Source of the DNA: Pterois miles
Lineage: Eukaryota; Chordata; Actinopteri; Perciformes; Scorpaenidae
Assembly (NCBI GenBank): GCA_947000775.1
Contig: CAMQGK010000299.1
Location: 19,161,001 to 19,225,000, forward strand
DNA: 64,000 bases
Direction: 5' to 3'
A model generated the notes under the pieces. The model was given only the letters and a program-made list of their open reading frames with translations, was not told the DNA's origin and did no database searches. Positions 1-12,542 of the stretch are shown piece after piece. The first letter of the stretch is position 1. Each line of letters opens with the position of its first letter. A program made the translations under genes and the position numbers.

Positions 1-24
1 TGTGTGTTTCTGTGTGTCCTGCAG

Positions 25-96
25 CTGAAGTCTTTCCACAACGAGCTGCTCACAGAGTTGGAGAAGAAGGTCGAGTTGGATGCGCGCTACCTGAAC
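25..96 (+). CDS. baiap2: baiap2 exon: IMD helix segment
   Basis: This 24-codon, phase 0-0 exon reads LKSFHNELLTELEKKVEL followed by DARYLN. It matches the central helix of the BAIAP2 IMD (I-BAR) domain almost residue for residue. The acceptor is TCCTGCAG at 17-24 after a TG/pyrimidine tract, and the donor is GTGAGT at 97. The preceding exon, ending before this leucine, lies outside the window. The IMD is a dimeric helical bundle that binds negatively curved membrane. Confidence 0.93.
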
Positions 97-214
97 GTGA
101 GTTTTTTCTTTAATCAGCACAGTTACACAGATGTGAAATCCCAAAGCTGGTGTCTGAGTACAGTGACAAACCACAGAGCTCTACTGAGCCTTTCAGCCCC
201 TTTTAGAGCCCACT

Positions 215-492
215 TGGATTATGCATCCGGACAATGATCCAAAACACACCAACACACCACCTCTAAATAGCTTAAAAAACAGACCAAATGAAGGTTTTGG
301 AGAGGCCTAGTCAAAGTTCAGACTTAAATCTGATTGATAAATGAAATCATCATATTAAAAGTGCATTTTGTATTTACTCAGTTTATCTTTGTCAAATGTT
401 GAAATTAGTTTGCTCTGAATCATTTCTGTGACAAATATTCAAAAATATAAGAAATCAGGAAGGGAGCAAATACTTCTTCACAGCACTGTGTA
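215..492 (+). mobile_element. Tc1/mariner DNA transposon, truncated 3' end
   Basis: Positions 230-250 read DNDPKHT in frame, the signature of the catalytic core of Tc1-family transposases. The following text (about 255-335) resembles the sequence after that motif in fish Tc1 copies but contains a stop and frame breaks. The segment ends near 455-492 with an AT-rich stretch and CACAGCACTGTGTA, like the inner and outer end of a fish Tc1 inverted repeat. The 5' part of the element is missing. It is a dead fragment with no coding capacity. Confidence 0.75.
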
Positions 493-570
493 CTGATTGG
501 TTCAGTCTCCTCATTTTCAACAACCGCAGTCTGCAAACAAGCTCTGCAATTATCAAAAATATGTTTATTT

Positions 571-2230
571 TAGGGCTGTCAATCAACTAAAATATTTAAT
601 CACACACATTTTATCTGTTCAAAATGTACCTTAAAGGGAGATTTGTCAGGTATTTAATACTCTTATCAACATGGGAGTGGACAAATACGCTGCTTTATGA
701 AAATGTATGTATATATTTATTATTGTAAATCAATTATCAACACAAATCAATGATTGTCCAGAAACCCTCCCAGGTTCTGACTTTAGCATCAACAATCTGC
801 TCCAATCAGAACATGACAAACTGCAGCCCAACAGACAACAACAGCTGTCAGTGTGTCAGAGTGCTGACTTGACTATGACTTGATCCAGACTGACTGGGAC
901 TATCATAAAGTGGGCATGTCTGTAAAGGGGGGACTGGTGGGGACCCAGAGAACCCATTTACATTCACACATCTGGAGGTCAGAGGTCAAGGGACCCCTTT
1001 GAAAAGGGACATGACAGTTTTTCCTTGCTCCTTATTTAACCTCCTTCATTGATTGATTTTAAGTGGCTGTATTGCTGATTTGCATTTGAACACATCAGAA
1101 TATCTGACTGTAATAATCTGATTGACCTTCATCGTAGAGCTGTCCAAACATGCCGGTACATCCCCCGTCTCACATGAGGAAATGAATCTGGCTCTGATTC
1201 CAAATTACTGATCAGCATAAATTAATTTGTCCATTTTTCTTTCATTCTTTTTTTTTTTTTTTTGCAAAACTCCTCGTTTTCACAGTCTGAGTCACAGGGC
1301 AGAGTGGGAAGTGATTTATGTAACTTGCTGCAGTGGTTTGGATGAAAGCCGATGGGAAATTAAGGAGAGAGTGTTCATTTAGTCTGATCTTACCATGCTT
1401 CGTACTGTATTACCCATAAGTCCCCTCTCTGGAGAGGCCGACCTGACGCGGACCACATGGAGGACCAGGTAGGCGGTTACATAATGTAGTTATTGATGCT
1501 TTAAATACAGGCTGCTCAACTGATAATTCAAGTTCAATTAAATTCATTTTTCTTCTTTATTGTCCAGTAAAGGTTTTTAAATCATTTTGGGCTGTTAAAG
1601 TTAACATGATAATAATGCGTTAACGTAACATCGTAGATGATATGAAGATACTGGTATCATCTGAAACTAGAAAACCTGAAGAATCCATCAGTACCAACCA
1701 GGTCAGACCAGCTTTTAGTGAAGGAGGTTAAATAACGCTCCAAATTTATGCTAAATTGTGGTGGAAAAACTGTCATGTCCATTTCCAAAGGAGTCCCTTG
1801 ACCTCTGACCTCCAGATGTGTGAATGTAAATGGGTTCTCTGGGTCCCCACCAGTCTCCCCTTTACAGACATGCCCACTTTATGATAGTCCCAGTCAGTCT
1901 GGATCAAGTCCTAGTCAAGTCAGCACTCTGACACACTGACAGCTGTTGTTGCCTGTTGGGCTGCAGTTTGTCATGTTCTGATTGGAGCAGATTGTTGATG
2001 CTAAAGTCAGAACCTGGGAGGGTTTCTGGACAATATCTGTCATTGATTTGTGTTGTTCAATGATTTCCAATAATAAATATATACATACATTTGTATAAAG
2101 CAGCATATCTGTCCACTCCCATGTTGATGAGAGTATTAAATACTTGACATATCCCTCTTTAAGGAACATTTTGAACAGATTAAAAAATGTGTGATTAATT
2201 TGCAATTAAATATTTTGATCGATTGACAGC
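571..2230. mobile_element. fold-back (long inverted repeat) element, copy 1
   Basis: The left arm (571 to about 1055) starts TAGGGCTGTCAATC. The right arm (about 1725-2230) is its reverse complement and ends GATTGACAGC. Shared blocks include AACATGGGAGTGGACAAAT, the GGTTCTGACTTTAGCATC block and the ACCTCTGACCTCCAGATGTG block. The spacer (about 1056-1724) has no recognisable gene. The ends resemble hAT-type termini (inference), and no clear target-site duplication is visible. The same family recurs at 8647-10110, 10880-11050, 12543-14453 and 18494-18662, so it is dispersed rather than a local duplication. Confidence 0.75.
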
Positions 2231-2271
2231 AGAAATTAGTCAGTAAATCCTGTACACAAGCACACTTATTA

Positions 2272-2370
2272 ATTGCTGATAAGATTAAATACTTGACAAA
2301 TCTCCCATTAAGGTAGATTTTGAACAAAAAATGTGATTGAATATTTAAATTGATTGACTGCTCTAGTTTA
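2272..2370 (-). mobile_element. partial terminus of the fold-back family
   Basis: Right next to copy 1, this stretch repeats the terminal part again: AGATTAAATACTTGACAAATC, TTTTGAACA, and a TTGATTGAC-like end. It looks like a second, truncated terminus or a tandem copy of the end. Confidence 0.55.
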
Positions 2371-2659
2371 AACCTGTAGTAACTGATGTATTTTGGTTTG
2401 GGGACAGCAGAAACGAGCTCTGACCTCTGTCAAATTTTAGTGTCCTAAAACTAAATAGAAGAGAGAAATAACCATCATAATCCCAAACTACCGTCCTCCT
2501 TCAGTTGTCCAGTCCCCATCCTGGACCAGGCAGGCGGTTAAACAGGAGCTGACTTCTGGTCAGGGCCGTTTCAATGACTGTACGTCGGTTTAAAGTCTCC
2601 TCTGTGGATGCTGACGCCATGCGAGCGCTGCCCTGCTGACTTTGTGCTGCCCCCCTCAG

Positions 2660-2797
2660 GCTGCGCTGAAGAAGTACCAGATGGAGCACAAGAGCAAAGG
2701 GGAGAGTCTGGAGAAGTGCCAGGCCGAGCTGAAGAAACTGCGCAGAAAGAGCCAAGGCAGCAAGCACCCCTCCAAGTATGGAGACAAGGAGATGCAG
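2660..2797 (+). CDS. baiap2: baiap2 exon: IMD coiled segment
   Basis: Forty-six codons, phase 0-0, starting AALKKYQMEHKSKG and continuing through CQAELKKLRRKSQGSKHP to KEMQ. The acceptor is CCCCCTCAG and the donor GTCAGT. This is the basic third helix of the IMD. The lysine/arginine-rich KKLRRKSQGSK stretch corresponds to the positively charged surface used for phosphoinositide and actin binding in the family. It is highly conserved with mammalian BAIAP2. Confidence 0.95.
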
Positions 2798-4138
2798 GTC
2801 AGTCTGAGAGTGTCTGCTGGTGTGGGAGGCTGAACTGTCAGATGTGCTGAATGGTGCAGTATAGTTCCTGGTGCTTCTTTAGAGCAGTAACAGTATGTCT
2901 CATAGGCTGTCTGTATGACCACTGTATTAAAACACATAGCAGGAATGTTACAGTGAGGACGTTTTCTAGCGATCAATATACTTGTGACAAAGCGATGACA
3001 GTCAGTATCTGGCAGCACTGACTTTAATCTGTTGACGATTACCTCACAGCATCTGAAATATTGCCAAACAGGTGCTTTTGCTTTTCTCTCTGATACCAAA
3101 TCCTCCGCCATCGTCAGCCAACTCTCTCGTCCTGGGTGATAAATCTGACTGTAGTTGCTCTGAGCTGAGACTCTGTTCGAATCAGACGCTTTCACTGTCG
3201 GTTAGTAGCGTCCGTCGTCTGACTGTGATCTGATACGCTGAAATGAACTAAATGGGTTTTATTTCTTTTTCTTTCTTTCGTAACCATCCATCCATCTGCA
3301 AACACTTATCCCTTTAGGTGATACTTTGGCCCATACAGACTTTTTCCCATTGACTTACATTGAGAACGAGACGTCTGTAACTCAGAGGATAATTGTTTTT
3401 AAGGTGAATCAACTCTCCAGTATGAACACTCTAACAGTCCTTATTTAAATCATTAGGTCCTAAAAGTCGAATCCAGAGTTATTTCCTGTGTTTGTCTACG
3501 GAGTCCCAGACTGTGACAACAGCACCACACCGTGACACGTCATGCAGCGTGGCCGAGTCATGTGACCGAGCGGACGCTACTGCACTTATCGGACAGTAGG
3601 GCCCAATAAACCCTGTAGGACCCCAGAAGATCTGGGTACGTTAGTTTCTCATCATCTTTATTTCAGCAACATCACCAAAGAGACTTTTAGAGAAGTCACG
3701 CCGACTCCTGGTTGTAGTAAGCTTCCCCTCTGCTCCTGATGAGATTTGAGCTTCAGTGCGCCTGGTAATCCGCGACGGCGCTGATGGGATGGGACCCCCG
3801 ACCAAGCGCTCGCTGTTTGGGTGCCAGTTTACGAGGCTCCTCAGTGCGAGAAAAATGGAGAAAGTAAAAGTTCACGACTCAAACTCTCTGCAGAAAAATC
3901 AAACCCAGAGATCTAAACTGTGATTGTTAGTTGGAAAAAAAAACTGAAAAATGTGTGCAGCAGTTGTATAAAGGACAGCTGATGTTTGACATCCTCCATC
4001 AAGGTCAACACTACATTTAAATACGCTAATTATCAAAAAAACAGAACTGTTCACAATGAAATGTATTGACAAATACATCATACGGTCATGTAGTTATTGA
4101 CCTATCAAACTGCTGAAATAGCTGCTGAATTTGGATTC

Positions 4139-5278
4139 TTAAAGGTACAGTGTGTAGGATTTGGTGGCATCTAGAGACGTAATTTTCGGGGAGTTCCTAT
4201 CGGCCTGTTCCCGTTTAAAGGCTTATAAATGCCACAATAACGTGCAAGGCGTTTAGCGTGCAGTAAGTGCACCTTTCTTGATACTGACTACAACGTACAG
4301 TAAAGTCATCCGTGTATAAATGCTGCAGGACCAACAAACACAGGAGACCCATGTTCCAGTCTGTGTTTTGTTTTTTATTTACGTGTTTTACTTAGTTTAC
4401 TTACTTATTTAAAGGGGCATTTTTTTATTGTGAGGGATCGTTTCGCTTCCCAGCAATTAGACGCTTGACAGGCTGCTGCTCGACACCTGATTGGACGAAC
4501 TCTTCCCCTTGTGGGTTGCCTTTCCCAGCTTTCAAACCGGAACCACCATGGCGGCTCGTTTGGAAACTTTTGTCTCTTAGATCATGAAAATAGTTCACCG
4601 AAATGTGTTTCTGAAAACATGTAATGAGAAATACTCCATGCATGAATCTGTCTTTATTTTAGATCGTCAACAGTTAGTTTAAAAGTTTCCAGAGGCGGTG
4701 AGTTGCGCCCGACGCCGCCTTATTTGCATAAAGTAGCCTACACCTCAACTTTATGCAAATGAGGAGCGGCCAACGTGACGCCGGTCTCTTGACTCGCCCG
4801 CCATGCTACCAGAATGCATTGCATCGCTGCTTCCATAGACAATGAAAGGAAAGCGTAGAAAGAACGGAGGCTGTGGACATGTAGCGTAGCTCTGTAGTTT
4901 TCTTGCCTGAATTTAAGTGCAGATATTTGCGTGGCGTAAACTAACAATAAAATGCGTACTTGTGAACTGTGTTGTGGTATTAATATGCCTTCCTGTGAGA
5001 TCAGGTTTCGTCCTATAGACACAAATACAAAATTATAAATCACATACAGAGAAAAGCAGCATTGCATAACGTGACAGACAGCTGGCTGTCCTGCTCACTC
5101 CCCCAGCCTTCAGCTATTGTACAAGAAAACAATGACCTGGATAATAAATTAATTACATCAGCATAAAGAACAACTGAACCCCCGCCGCCTCGCTCAGAGG
5201 ACGTCCTCACCATAATAACACAGCAACGGGGGTCAGACGGCGGCTGTTCCCCAGAAACGCTACACACTGGTCCTTTAA
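4139..5278. mobile_element. TTAA-flanked non-autonomous DNA transposon
   Basis: The left end is TTAAAGGTACAGTGTGTAGG (4139-4158). The right end, read on the minus strand from 5278, is TTAAAGGACCAGTGTGTAGC. This is a near-perfect terminal inverted repeat starting in TTAA at both ends. The interior has no coding frame of note. TTAA boundaries suggest a piggyBac-type target preference (inference). A related interior recurs at about 6715-7185, and a related but different TTAA-bounded element is at 20324-20795. Confidence 0.7.
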
Positions 5279-5755
5279 GGGTCTCACTCATCATCAACCT
5301 CTTATCCGGGTCGGGTCGCGGGGCCAACAGCTCCAGCAGGGACCCCAAACTTCCCTTTCCTGGGCCACATTAACCAGCTCTGACTGGGGGATCCCGAGGC
5401 GTTCCCAGACCAGTGTGGAGGTATAATCTCTCCACCAGGTCGCCTATCTCTAAGGGAGACGCCAGCCATCCTCCTGAGAAAACCCATTTCGGCCGCTTGT
5501 ACCCGCGATCTAGTTCTCTGGGTCACGACCCAGCCCTCATGACCACAGGTGAGAGTAGGAACGAAGACTGACCGGTAGATCGTTGCGGTAAAGTCCCATC
5601 GTTGCCTCCACTGCTCCCATTCTTTGGCCAATCTCACGTTCCGAACAAGACCCCGAGGTACTAGAACTCCTTCAGTCCTTCACGGACTAGGCAATGCATC
5701 GGTTTCCTGCTGAGAACCATGGCCTCAGATATAGAGGTATTGATCCTCATCCCAT
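5279..5755 (-). mobile_element. non-LTR retrotransposon (fish LINE) 3' fragment, degenerate
   Basis: Read on the minus strand, the stretch encodes pieces of a reverse-transcriptase C-terminal region common in fish. SEAMVLSRKPMHCLVR lies near 5675-5735. A second frame (5637-5302) includes VPTLTCGHEGWVVTQRTRS and RVQAAEMGFLRRMAGVSLRD, then a tail ending in FGVPAGAVGPATRPG. Frameshifts and a stop separate the pieces, so it is dead. It begins right beside the end of the 4139-5278 element, so the two may be nested or adjacent insertions. The family assignment (RTE/Rex-like) is tentative. Confidence 0.75.
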
Positions 5756-6031
5756 CCTTTAAGTGTGTTATATAAAAATACATTTAAAAAGCACTATAAA
5801 GAAACAGAAAAACTACTCTGTAGAGTCAAAGAAAAACACTCACACCAAAGTACTTCCACAATTTTCACTATTTACATCTATTTCATGAGCTGCTGCCCTT
5901 CGTCTGTGTTACATAATGTATTGTTTATGATAGGCAGGGCGGGTGAATGGGTTGATGTTCAGGTAGCTTAGCGGAGGTGTGAGGAGACGGTGAGAGTCTC
6001 TGCGCCCCCGTCTGTAGGTGGTGTGGTGACA

Positions 6032-6033
<2 letters not shown>

Positions 6034-6069
<36 letters not shown>

Positions 6070-6082
6070 AAAAGAGAGAGAG
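6034..6082. repeat. (GA)n microsatellite, interrupted
   Basis: A run of GA dinucleotides, interrupted once by CGAGAAAA, then continuing to about 6082. Confidence 0.95.
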
Positions 6083-6264
6083 AGAATAATTATTTATGCT
6101 GAATGCTTGTGTGGGTGTGTGCATGTCTGTGTGGCTGCTTATAAGATGATGGGCATTAAATCTGGATGGAAATGACAAAAACAAAATCAATTTTAATCAG
6201 TTTTTGACCTGAAATGTTCAGTAGATCCACAGCTGAACTGTCCAGTTTATGTCGTCTTCAGCAG

Positions 6265-6265
<1 letters not shown>

Positions 6266-6302
<37 letters not shown>
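6266..6302. repeat. (TTA)n microsatellite
   Basis: About twelve uninterrupted ATT/TTA trinucleotides. Confidence 0.95.
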
Positions 6303-6304
<2 letters not shown>

Positions 6305-6714
6305 ACAGCTGTTTTCTCCTGACCATGTATGGATATAAAATGATTACTGTCTTTGTTGTGTGGTTGTAAAACATGAACAAATACCGCTACACTCTCCACC
6401 AACACTGTAGTTGTTTATCGTCACGACACAAACTGCCTGCAGTCAGTTCTTCTTCTCTGCTCTGAAACAGTCGTAGCCAGTGGCAGCCATGATACCTCCA
6501 GGACGACTGACATACTCGCCAACCTTGAGACTTCACCAAAAGGGAGGATTTCTAAACCAAAGCGGGGAGTCTGGTGGTCGTCCCCCAGAAAAATGAGACT
6601 TTCATAGTCTTTATTTCCTGCAACCTGGAGACATTTAGGAACTGAAAATATCAAAATAATAAGTACATCGAAACAAAACGTGTGTTAAATAGGCAAACTT
6701 TTAATGTTACTGTT

Positions 6715-7185
6715 AATACTCGTTGGGGAACTTTTTATGCTCTTAGATCACAAAAATTGTTCACCGAAATGTGTTTCTGTAAACATTTAATGAGAAATAA
6801 TCCATGCGGTTGCAGAATCTGTCTTTATTTTAGATCGTTAGTTAGTTAGTTTAAAGGTTTCCAGAAGCAGAAAGTTGTATCGGATGCCCCCTGATTTGCA
6901 TAAAGTAGTTAAGACCTCAACTTTATGCTCTCGACTTGTGGCAGCACACTACCAGAATGCATTGCATGGCAGCTTATATAGACAGTGAATGGAAAGACGG
7001 AGATATGAGGATAGAGATGGAAGATAGAGATAGAAACGATGGAGGCTGTGGACACATACCATAACTCGGACTGCAGACGTTTGCGTGGCGTACAAACACT
7101 CGTGAATGTCTGTGTTATGTTGTGGTGTTTGTACGCCTTCCCGTGAGATCAGGTTGGATCCTATAGACACAAAATAAAACACAGA
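6715..7185. repeat. second, partial copy of the 4139-5278 element interior
   Basis: This matches 4555-5035 in order: TTCACCGAAATGTGTTTCTG, AATCTGTCTTTATTTTAGAT, TTTGCATAAAGTAG, CTACCAGAATGCATTGCAT, and GGAGGCTGTGGACA near 7037. It has many substitutions and indels. The terminal inverted repeats are absent here, so this is a truncated or internally deleted copy. Confidence 0.75.
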
Positions 7186-8646
7186 ATCAGGCTATGATAT
7201 TAAAAAGTGTGGGAGGAAACCAGGAGAGGGTGATGAAAACTGGATGAAAGTATAGCGACAGCACAGTGAAGGCTGCTGTTTTAGAGCAGCAAAGAAGAAT
7301 TGATTTCTGGTTAAACAAGTTGATTTCTTCGGGGTTAATGAATTATGGTTTCGGATCGGATATCAGCAAGGGAGGAAATTATTGTGTAATTGTTAGTGTT
7401 GCTTCCATGGATGGCTGGTGGAGCGTGAAAAGGGCGACCGGGCTGGTTGTTACAAAAATCAATACAGATGGAGCTACGAGGAACATTCAGCCCCAAAGTC
7501 CTGCAGGCCCTCTGGGCTTTAAAGCTGCTGCAGGTAGAAATGGAGCAGATCTGATTAAAAACAGATGTTTTTACAGAACGATCTCTATATCCTGAGACAG
7601 GTAATCTGTTTCCTGCAGGATTTCACAGACCGGAGGAAAACAGCCAGTCAGCAGCTGTCAATCACTCGTCAACTCTGATCAAACGGTCAAACTAGGCAGT
7701 GCTGACCAAATATGGATCAATATTCTGTTAAAATAATGACTATTTCTCTCCTCAAATATATTCAGAAACATCTTGTTGTTACTGTTTAGCTGTAAAACTG
7801 AGAAAGTTTGTGACCCAGCGGCCATGTAACAAAACAAAATGAGAGCTTGGTATGTACTCTGATGCTGTCTAGTTTACATGGATGTGTGAGCGTGCTGACG
7901 ACCTCCTGAGTAGCTTGTGTATGTACGGAGTGTAGCCGGGTTCTTGATGGGCGTCATATTGGTCCTCGTGGGAACCAGGTCTTGGCAGGAACAGGAGAGT
8001 CCAGTGGACTGTGATGCTCGCAGCCAAGCAGGTCTTTAGGGGGAGAAAGCAGTAGATGTCACATAGAAGTGGTGAACGTCATCTGAAAGCTGAGAACCTG
8101 GAGATTAATCTGAGATGCGTCTCAGCACTGTGAGTCATGCTCTATTATGTCCAGCAGTTTTTGGGTTGATACCATTTGTTACACAGATTTGGTGCTAAAT
8201 TTAACTTTTTTTTTTTACCACTGGAGAATTGATAAAAAATAATCAATAATCCCTCCAAAATAGAACATTGAGATACCAAGACCTTGAAGAACACCATAGA
8301 AAAAGTCATGCTGTGATTTAGGATCAAAAACTATTTGGAGATTTCTGCAGGAATTGCATTTTTCAGTGATTGGATGGCGAGCGCTTCTGTTGTGTAAACT
8401 GCTCAGAAACCCCCTTATTGTCAGTGTCGCTAGGAAACCATCCATCATTTTATCATTTTATACAGAGCTCAATGAAATGGCTCCTATGGGGACTAACATC
8501 ATCACACATGAACACAGTTGGACTCAGTGGATCCAGAGTCTGAGCTTTACAGTGAGACCCAGTTTATGGGACTGTTTATGGACCCCAGTATGCAGAAATA
8601 TTCAAACATCATTTTAGAATAGGAGACAATAACACATTAACACTAA

Positions 8647-10110
8647 CTGGGACTATCATAGAGGTTCATGTCTGTAAAGGGGAGACTGGTGGGGACCCAG
8701 AGAACCCATTTACATTCAGCGTCTGGGCGCCAGAGTGTTAAAATATTAAAGTAATTGTCGTTCACTCGTCCTGGTCATGATTGATGTTGATATTAAAACT
8801 CCAGGCGATGGGAGGTCACCCGTTTACTACGGCGTCCCTCAGGGACCATAAAGCACTGAGCTGCTGCCTCTACAGTCGGATAAATCTGGTACGTTTGTGA
8901 CTGGAGTGTGATTGGGAGGGAGGGGTGCTTGGTGGCTTTAAATGATGCTAATGTAAAAGAAATCACCCCCCTCCCACTTCAGAGTCCTCTAGTTTGTCCT
9001 GTAATAACAAAGAACGCAGACTGAGTTTGGTCTTGTTCTGGTAGAAGACAGTGAGATCAGTGGGACGCAACATGACGACTGACATTAACACTTAACTGCG
9101 TCCTTTTGGGGTTCCCAACACGTACAGCGTAGTAACACCAATCAACACACATGATTATCATCCCATCATGAGAAGAGAGCCATGAACGCCATTCACAGGT
9201 GTGTGTGAAGCATGAGTAACACGTGAAAACACGTCCTACCTGCACTTCCTGTGTCTCGCTGGGACGATGTGATGGGAGGAGATCAGAGGAGATGGGAGCT
9301 GTGTTTGTGTAGCAGACACAACAATGAGGACCGATGAGATGAGTCACTCAGGATCTCAAACAGGAACCCCACTGCAGGAAAAGTCAGGAGTCATTTTCTG
9401 GGGACAATGAACGTCACATTATGTTATAGCGGTTCATCTTAGTAGTTGAGATATTTCAGTCTAGACCAAAGTGGTGGACGTACTGAACTTCACTGTCATC
9501 ATTTAACGCTCTGACGGCGTGCTGGTTGGCCCGGACGCTACTCATCCAGAGTGAACATACTGGTATCATAAGAAACTAGAAAACCTGATGAATCCATCGG
9601 TACCAGCCAGGTCCGACTAGCCTGTAGTGAAGGAGGTTAAATAACACTCTAAACTTTAGCTAAATCTTGGCGAAAAAGGAAAACCTGTCATGTCCATTTT
9701 CAAAGGGGTCTCTTGACCTCTGACCTCCAGATGTGTGACTGTAAATGGGTTCTCTGGGTCTCCACCAGTCTCCCCTTTACAGACATGCCCACTTTATGAT
9801 AGTCCCAGTCAGTTTGGGGCAAGTCATAGTCCAGTCATCACAGATTGGAGTATATGTTTTATGCTAAATGCAGGATCTGTGAGGGTTTCTGGACAATATC
9901 TGTCATTGTTTGTGTATTGATTTAATGTATTCACAGTCCTGGTAAAGGATCTCAATTTGTCAAACTATTCAGTCTTCAGATGGAAACTAGACAGGACACG
10001 TTCAAACGTATTAAATACTTGACAAATCTCCCTTTTAAGGTTCATTTTGAACAGATAAAAAAATGTGCTCTTAATCACGATTAGATATTTTAATCGATCG
10101 ACGGCCCTTG
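8647..10110. mobile_element. fold-back element, copy 2 (left arm decayed)
   Basis: The right arm (about 9556-10110) is full length and carries the same ordered blocks as the right arm of copy 1, ending AATCGATCGACGGCCCTT. The left arm survives only as about 70 bp at 8647-8717 (ACTGGGACTATCATAG through ACCCATTTACATTCA). The spacer holds a short GVPQG-like stretch near 8835 that is too small to assign. Confidence 0.6.
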
Positions 10111-10719
10111 AAATAAGAATAGAGCCTGGACAGGCACTCGGCACCCATGTTAAATGCTGACTGCGTTCCCAGTCAGCAGAAACCAGGAGCAGCTTTGGGC
10201 CACGTTTATATTCTCGGCGTAGAGGAGCTTTAGGCGAAGAGCTGACTGATGAAGAAGCTGATTGGCATGAAAAGCCGGTGGGAATCTAATTAGGACTCCA
10301 TACATATTTGAGAGTGATCGCATGTGTACGCCGCATACAGCAGGCCGGATGTATTAAAGCTGCTTAAATAATAGAAAGGGAACAGCTGTGGTGAATTAAT
10401 GTACTTTAATGTACATCAAAGTAGTGGTGTTCTCCAGGGATCTCTTATACAACTGTGCTGTGCTTCCAGAGCTTCTAGCAGTAGCATCCTATACTTTGAT
10501 TTTCTCCCTCGTACTCACACAGTGTCAGAATGAACAAACTAACCAGGATTCATGAGGTCGGAGGAGATTTACTCTACTGTGTGATAGACATGGCAGGATT
10601 AACCTGTGTGGAGGAAAAAGTAGCCATTAACTCCCATTCCTCCCACTGACTGGATAGTGTATAATGTCACCTTTAAGCACCCATCAAGTACAGAGCTCAC
10701 AGCAGACTACACATAGTTT

Positions 10720-11440
10720 GCAGTAATTTAATGAAATATACATTTATTTAGGGTTATGCACCATGAGCACAAAGTCAACTGAAATAAATGTGTAAATAAA
10801 AACAAGTACAAAGATAAATAAATGCTAAAATAAATATATAAATGTAGAAATTAATAAAAAGAAATACATGTAAATCAGTGTACCTTAAAGGGAGATTTGT
10901 CAAGTATTTAATCGTCTTATCAACATGGGAGTGGACAAATATGCTGCTTTATGAAAATGTATGAATATATTTATTATTGTAATTCAATAAACAACATAAA
11001 ACAATGACAGATATTGTCCAGAAACCCTCACAGGTTCTGACTTTAGCATAAAAGAAATGCTCAAAGCGTAATCTTCATAAACACCACTAATTTGTGAGGG
11101 GAAACGTCTTTATTATTAAGTCAAGTCCCTACGAACTGAGCTACTGCCAATATGCTGCTTTATGCAGATGTATGCAGAAATGCATAAAGAAATAGAAAAA
11201 GAAATGTGTAAAGAAAAGAATATAGACATAAATAAGTTAATAAATTAATGAATAAATAAATAAATACAGCCATTTAACAATATGTCTATATGTAAATAAC
11301 ATAAATACAAAAATAAATAAATAAATGATAAAATATATATACAAATGTAGAAATTAATACAAAATAAATAGATAAAAGGTAAAATTAAATAGAGTATTTA
11401 AATAAATAATAGATGCAAAATAAAACAGATTTGATCAATT
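10720..11440. repeat. A/T-rich simple sequence with AAATA motifs
   Basis: Two stretches (10720-10870 and about 11180-11440) rich in AAATAAAT and ATAAATA. They are separated by a fragment (10880-11050) of the fold-back family left arm (TTAAAGGGAGATTTGTCAAG through TTCTGACTTTAGCAT). Confidence 0.75.
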
Positions 11441-12542
11441 AATTAATGTCTGTGTTTTATGTTCATCTGTGGTTCTGTTGTCCGTAGATTCCAGGTGAGG
11501 ACGACGTTATGTCGCGATGAAGTTTGGCAGCTTCCTCCGAGCTGCACCGTGTGGTGTTTAGTTTCCTACTCAGAGCTCCCAGCAGGTTGTTTAATCACGA
11601 GCTTTTTCAACGTCTGAACCACTGATTGACTCTCTATGGGAAAACTGCCCTCGTCGCTGCCCTCAGCCGTCGGTCACTCTGGTCCCAACCTCTCCCTCGT
11701 CGCCGCCCTGACCTCGCCATGCTGGTCTGAATCTGATCAACGTGGTCACTCGCTGTGTGTTTTCGTTGGCTGGCTGAACGCCTCTCCACCTCCGCAGTTT
11801 GTATGATTCATAGGTGGCCTTCGTCTTCCTCTGCTGCCGCTACGCTGGCTTGTCACCATGTAATATTTCACCGTGGGTGATCGGTGCTCGTTCAGCCATT
11901 GTGCGCCCACATGAAGGACCTTGTTCACTTCTCAGAAATTGTTCTTTTGGTTTCCATTTAGCTTCTCTTCCGGTCTTGATGCCTGTTAGGGTCAAACACA
12001 GCAGAGGGAGATACAACGAGAGATTTGAGGGCGACACTGTGGCTCCTCCATGTGGCCCGTCAGCATATCGGCAGTGTTCCCAGCATCGACAGAGACTCTA
12101 TAGAGGAGAGCTGGATGATCAATATGCGCCAAACCATGGGTCAAAACACAAAACCAGCTGAGCCTTTAAGACCAAGATAAACTATGAACTGACCATTATT
12201 ATCAGGAAAACCACATTTCCTCTTCAGATACATTACTGTGATATAACTTATATTCATGATAACGATCTCATTGTGAGGTCTATAGAAAATAATAATCAGT
12301 CAAATTCATCTTTAACTTCTTTAAACGTGACTGTAGGGAGGTAGAGAGACCATAACTGTGACCATAACTGTACATATAAATAATTTAAGAGGTGCTGGAT
12401 TATTTACATATTCTTATTATTATTATATATGTAATAGTAACATGATATCAATATGTCATTTCTTAAATATGAGTCTCATCAATACCGGCATATCATCATT
12501 TTTACATCTTTAATCCAGCCTAAAATGTGAATACATTAAAAC

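Larger units (their letters stand above)
97..2659 (+). other. intron with Tc1 remnant and a fold-back element
   Basis: Phase 0 intron of 2.56 kb. It contains a truncated Tc1/mariner copy (about 215-492), a fold-back element (571-2230) and a partial extra terminus of the same family (about 2272-2370). A poly-T run lies at 1250-1263. I see no exon or regulatory element in the rest (2371-2659). Confidence 0.85.

Noticed and set aside
5302..5637. 111-codon minus frame as a host gene
   Set aside because: It is a degenerate LINE reverse-transcriptase tail joined to its 3' region.
8820..8860. YYGVPQGP reading, like a reverse-transcriptase motif
   Set aside because: Only a few residues, followed at once by a stop and without any flanking RT similarity.
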